DNA of 64,000 nucleotides from Arthrobacter sp. zg-Y20 (lineage in GTDB: Bacteria; Actinomycetota; Actinomycetes; Actinomycetales; Micrococcaceae). A program made the translations under genes and the position numbers. Positions 63,946 through 64,000 of the stretch are shown piece by piece. How positions within the stretch are numbered: the stretch's first letter is position 1; the number at the start of each line of letters is the position of its first letter. Below the pieces are notes generated by a model that saw nothing but the letters and a program-made list of their open reading frames with translations, was not told where the DNA came from and searched no databases. Where the stretch lies: the NCBI RefSeq assembly GCF_030142075.1, contig NZ_CP126241.1:2728001-2792000 (forward strand). The letters are read 5' to 3'.

Positions 63946-63990
63946 TGGACACCGGGCATATGGACACTGGGGATATGGACACTGGGGATG
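63946..63990. repeat. Three tandem 15-base repeats at the right edge
   Basis: Three 15-base units, 63946-63960, 63961-63975 and 63976-63990, with the core TGGACACTGGGGATA; the first unit is the most divergent. They lie upstream of the transporter gene. The window ends 10 bases later, so more copies may follow. Confidence 0.75.
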
Positions 63991-64000
63991 CAGAAAGACC

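Overview
The window comes from a GC-rich actinobacterium. The ribosomal proteins, RpoB/RpoC, the short-lid adenylate kinase, the RG-rich tails on S5 and S3 and the PcaHGBDCFIJ aromatic pathway all point to the Micrococcaceae (Arthrobacter or a close relative). That assignment is an inference from sequence character, not from a search.

Layout, left to right. (1) 1-8089: cell-wall, glycogen and cofactor genes: glgX (cut by the left edge), nnrD/E, acpS and glmS on the minus strand, coaA on the plus strand, and glmM on the minus strand. (2) 8430-27136: an almost unbroken minus-strand block of rplM-rpsI, the alpha operon (infA-rpmJ-rpsM-rpsK-rpoA-rplQ-truA), the spc operon (rplN to map, without rpsN) and the S10 operon (rpsJ to rpsQ). 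(3) 27711-32674: a 43-residue membrane ORF and a 1599-residue multi-spanning membrane protein with an internal duplication, both minus strand. (4) 33020-39442: a three-gene plus-strand operon, the only long plus-strand block in the window. It encodes an EPSP-synthase-like/AMP-ligase fusion, an acyl-CoA dehydrogenase and a FadH-type 2,4-dienoyl-CoA reductase. (5) 39493-43981: the str operon (rpsL-rpsG-fusA-tuf), minus strand. (6) 44344-53158: a complete 4-hydroxybenzoate/protocatechuate (beta-ketoadipate) cluster, pobA, pcaH-G-B-D-C-F-I-J and an IclR regulator, minus strand. (7) 53320-60899: rpoB-rpoC, minus strand. (8) 61525-63896: an acetyl-CoA acetyltransferase and an ArsB/SLC13-type transporter, convergent.

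How the genes work together. The housekeeping backbone runs rpoBC, str, S10, spc, alpha, rplM-rpsI, all in one direction. Two metabolic modules interrupt it. The pca module takes 4-hydroxybenzoate through protocatechuate to succinyl-CoA and acetyl-CoA. The plus-strand cassette has the same set of activities, and the same ligase fusion, that I recall for the shikimate-to-cyclohexanecarboxyl-CoA (CHC-CoA) genes of Streptomyces ansatrienin and phoslactomycin producers (ansJKLM, plmJK-plmL-plmM). It has no ChcA-type reductase and no polyketide synthase beside it. This is the most interesting part of the window: it may be a stand-alone route from shikimate to an alicyclic acyl-CoA, for example as a primer for omega-alicyclic fatty acids.

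I saw no tRNA, rRNA, insertion sequence, prophage or CRISPR array. Promoter and hairpin calls were made by eye and are tentative unless stated otherwise.
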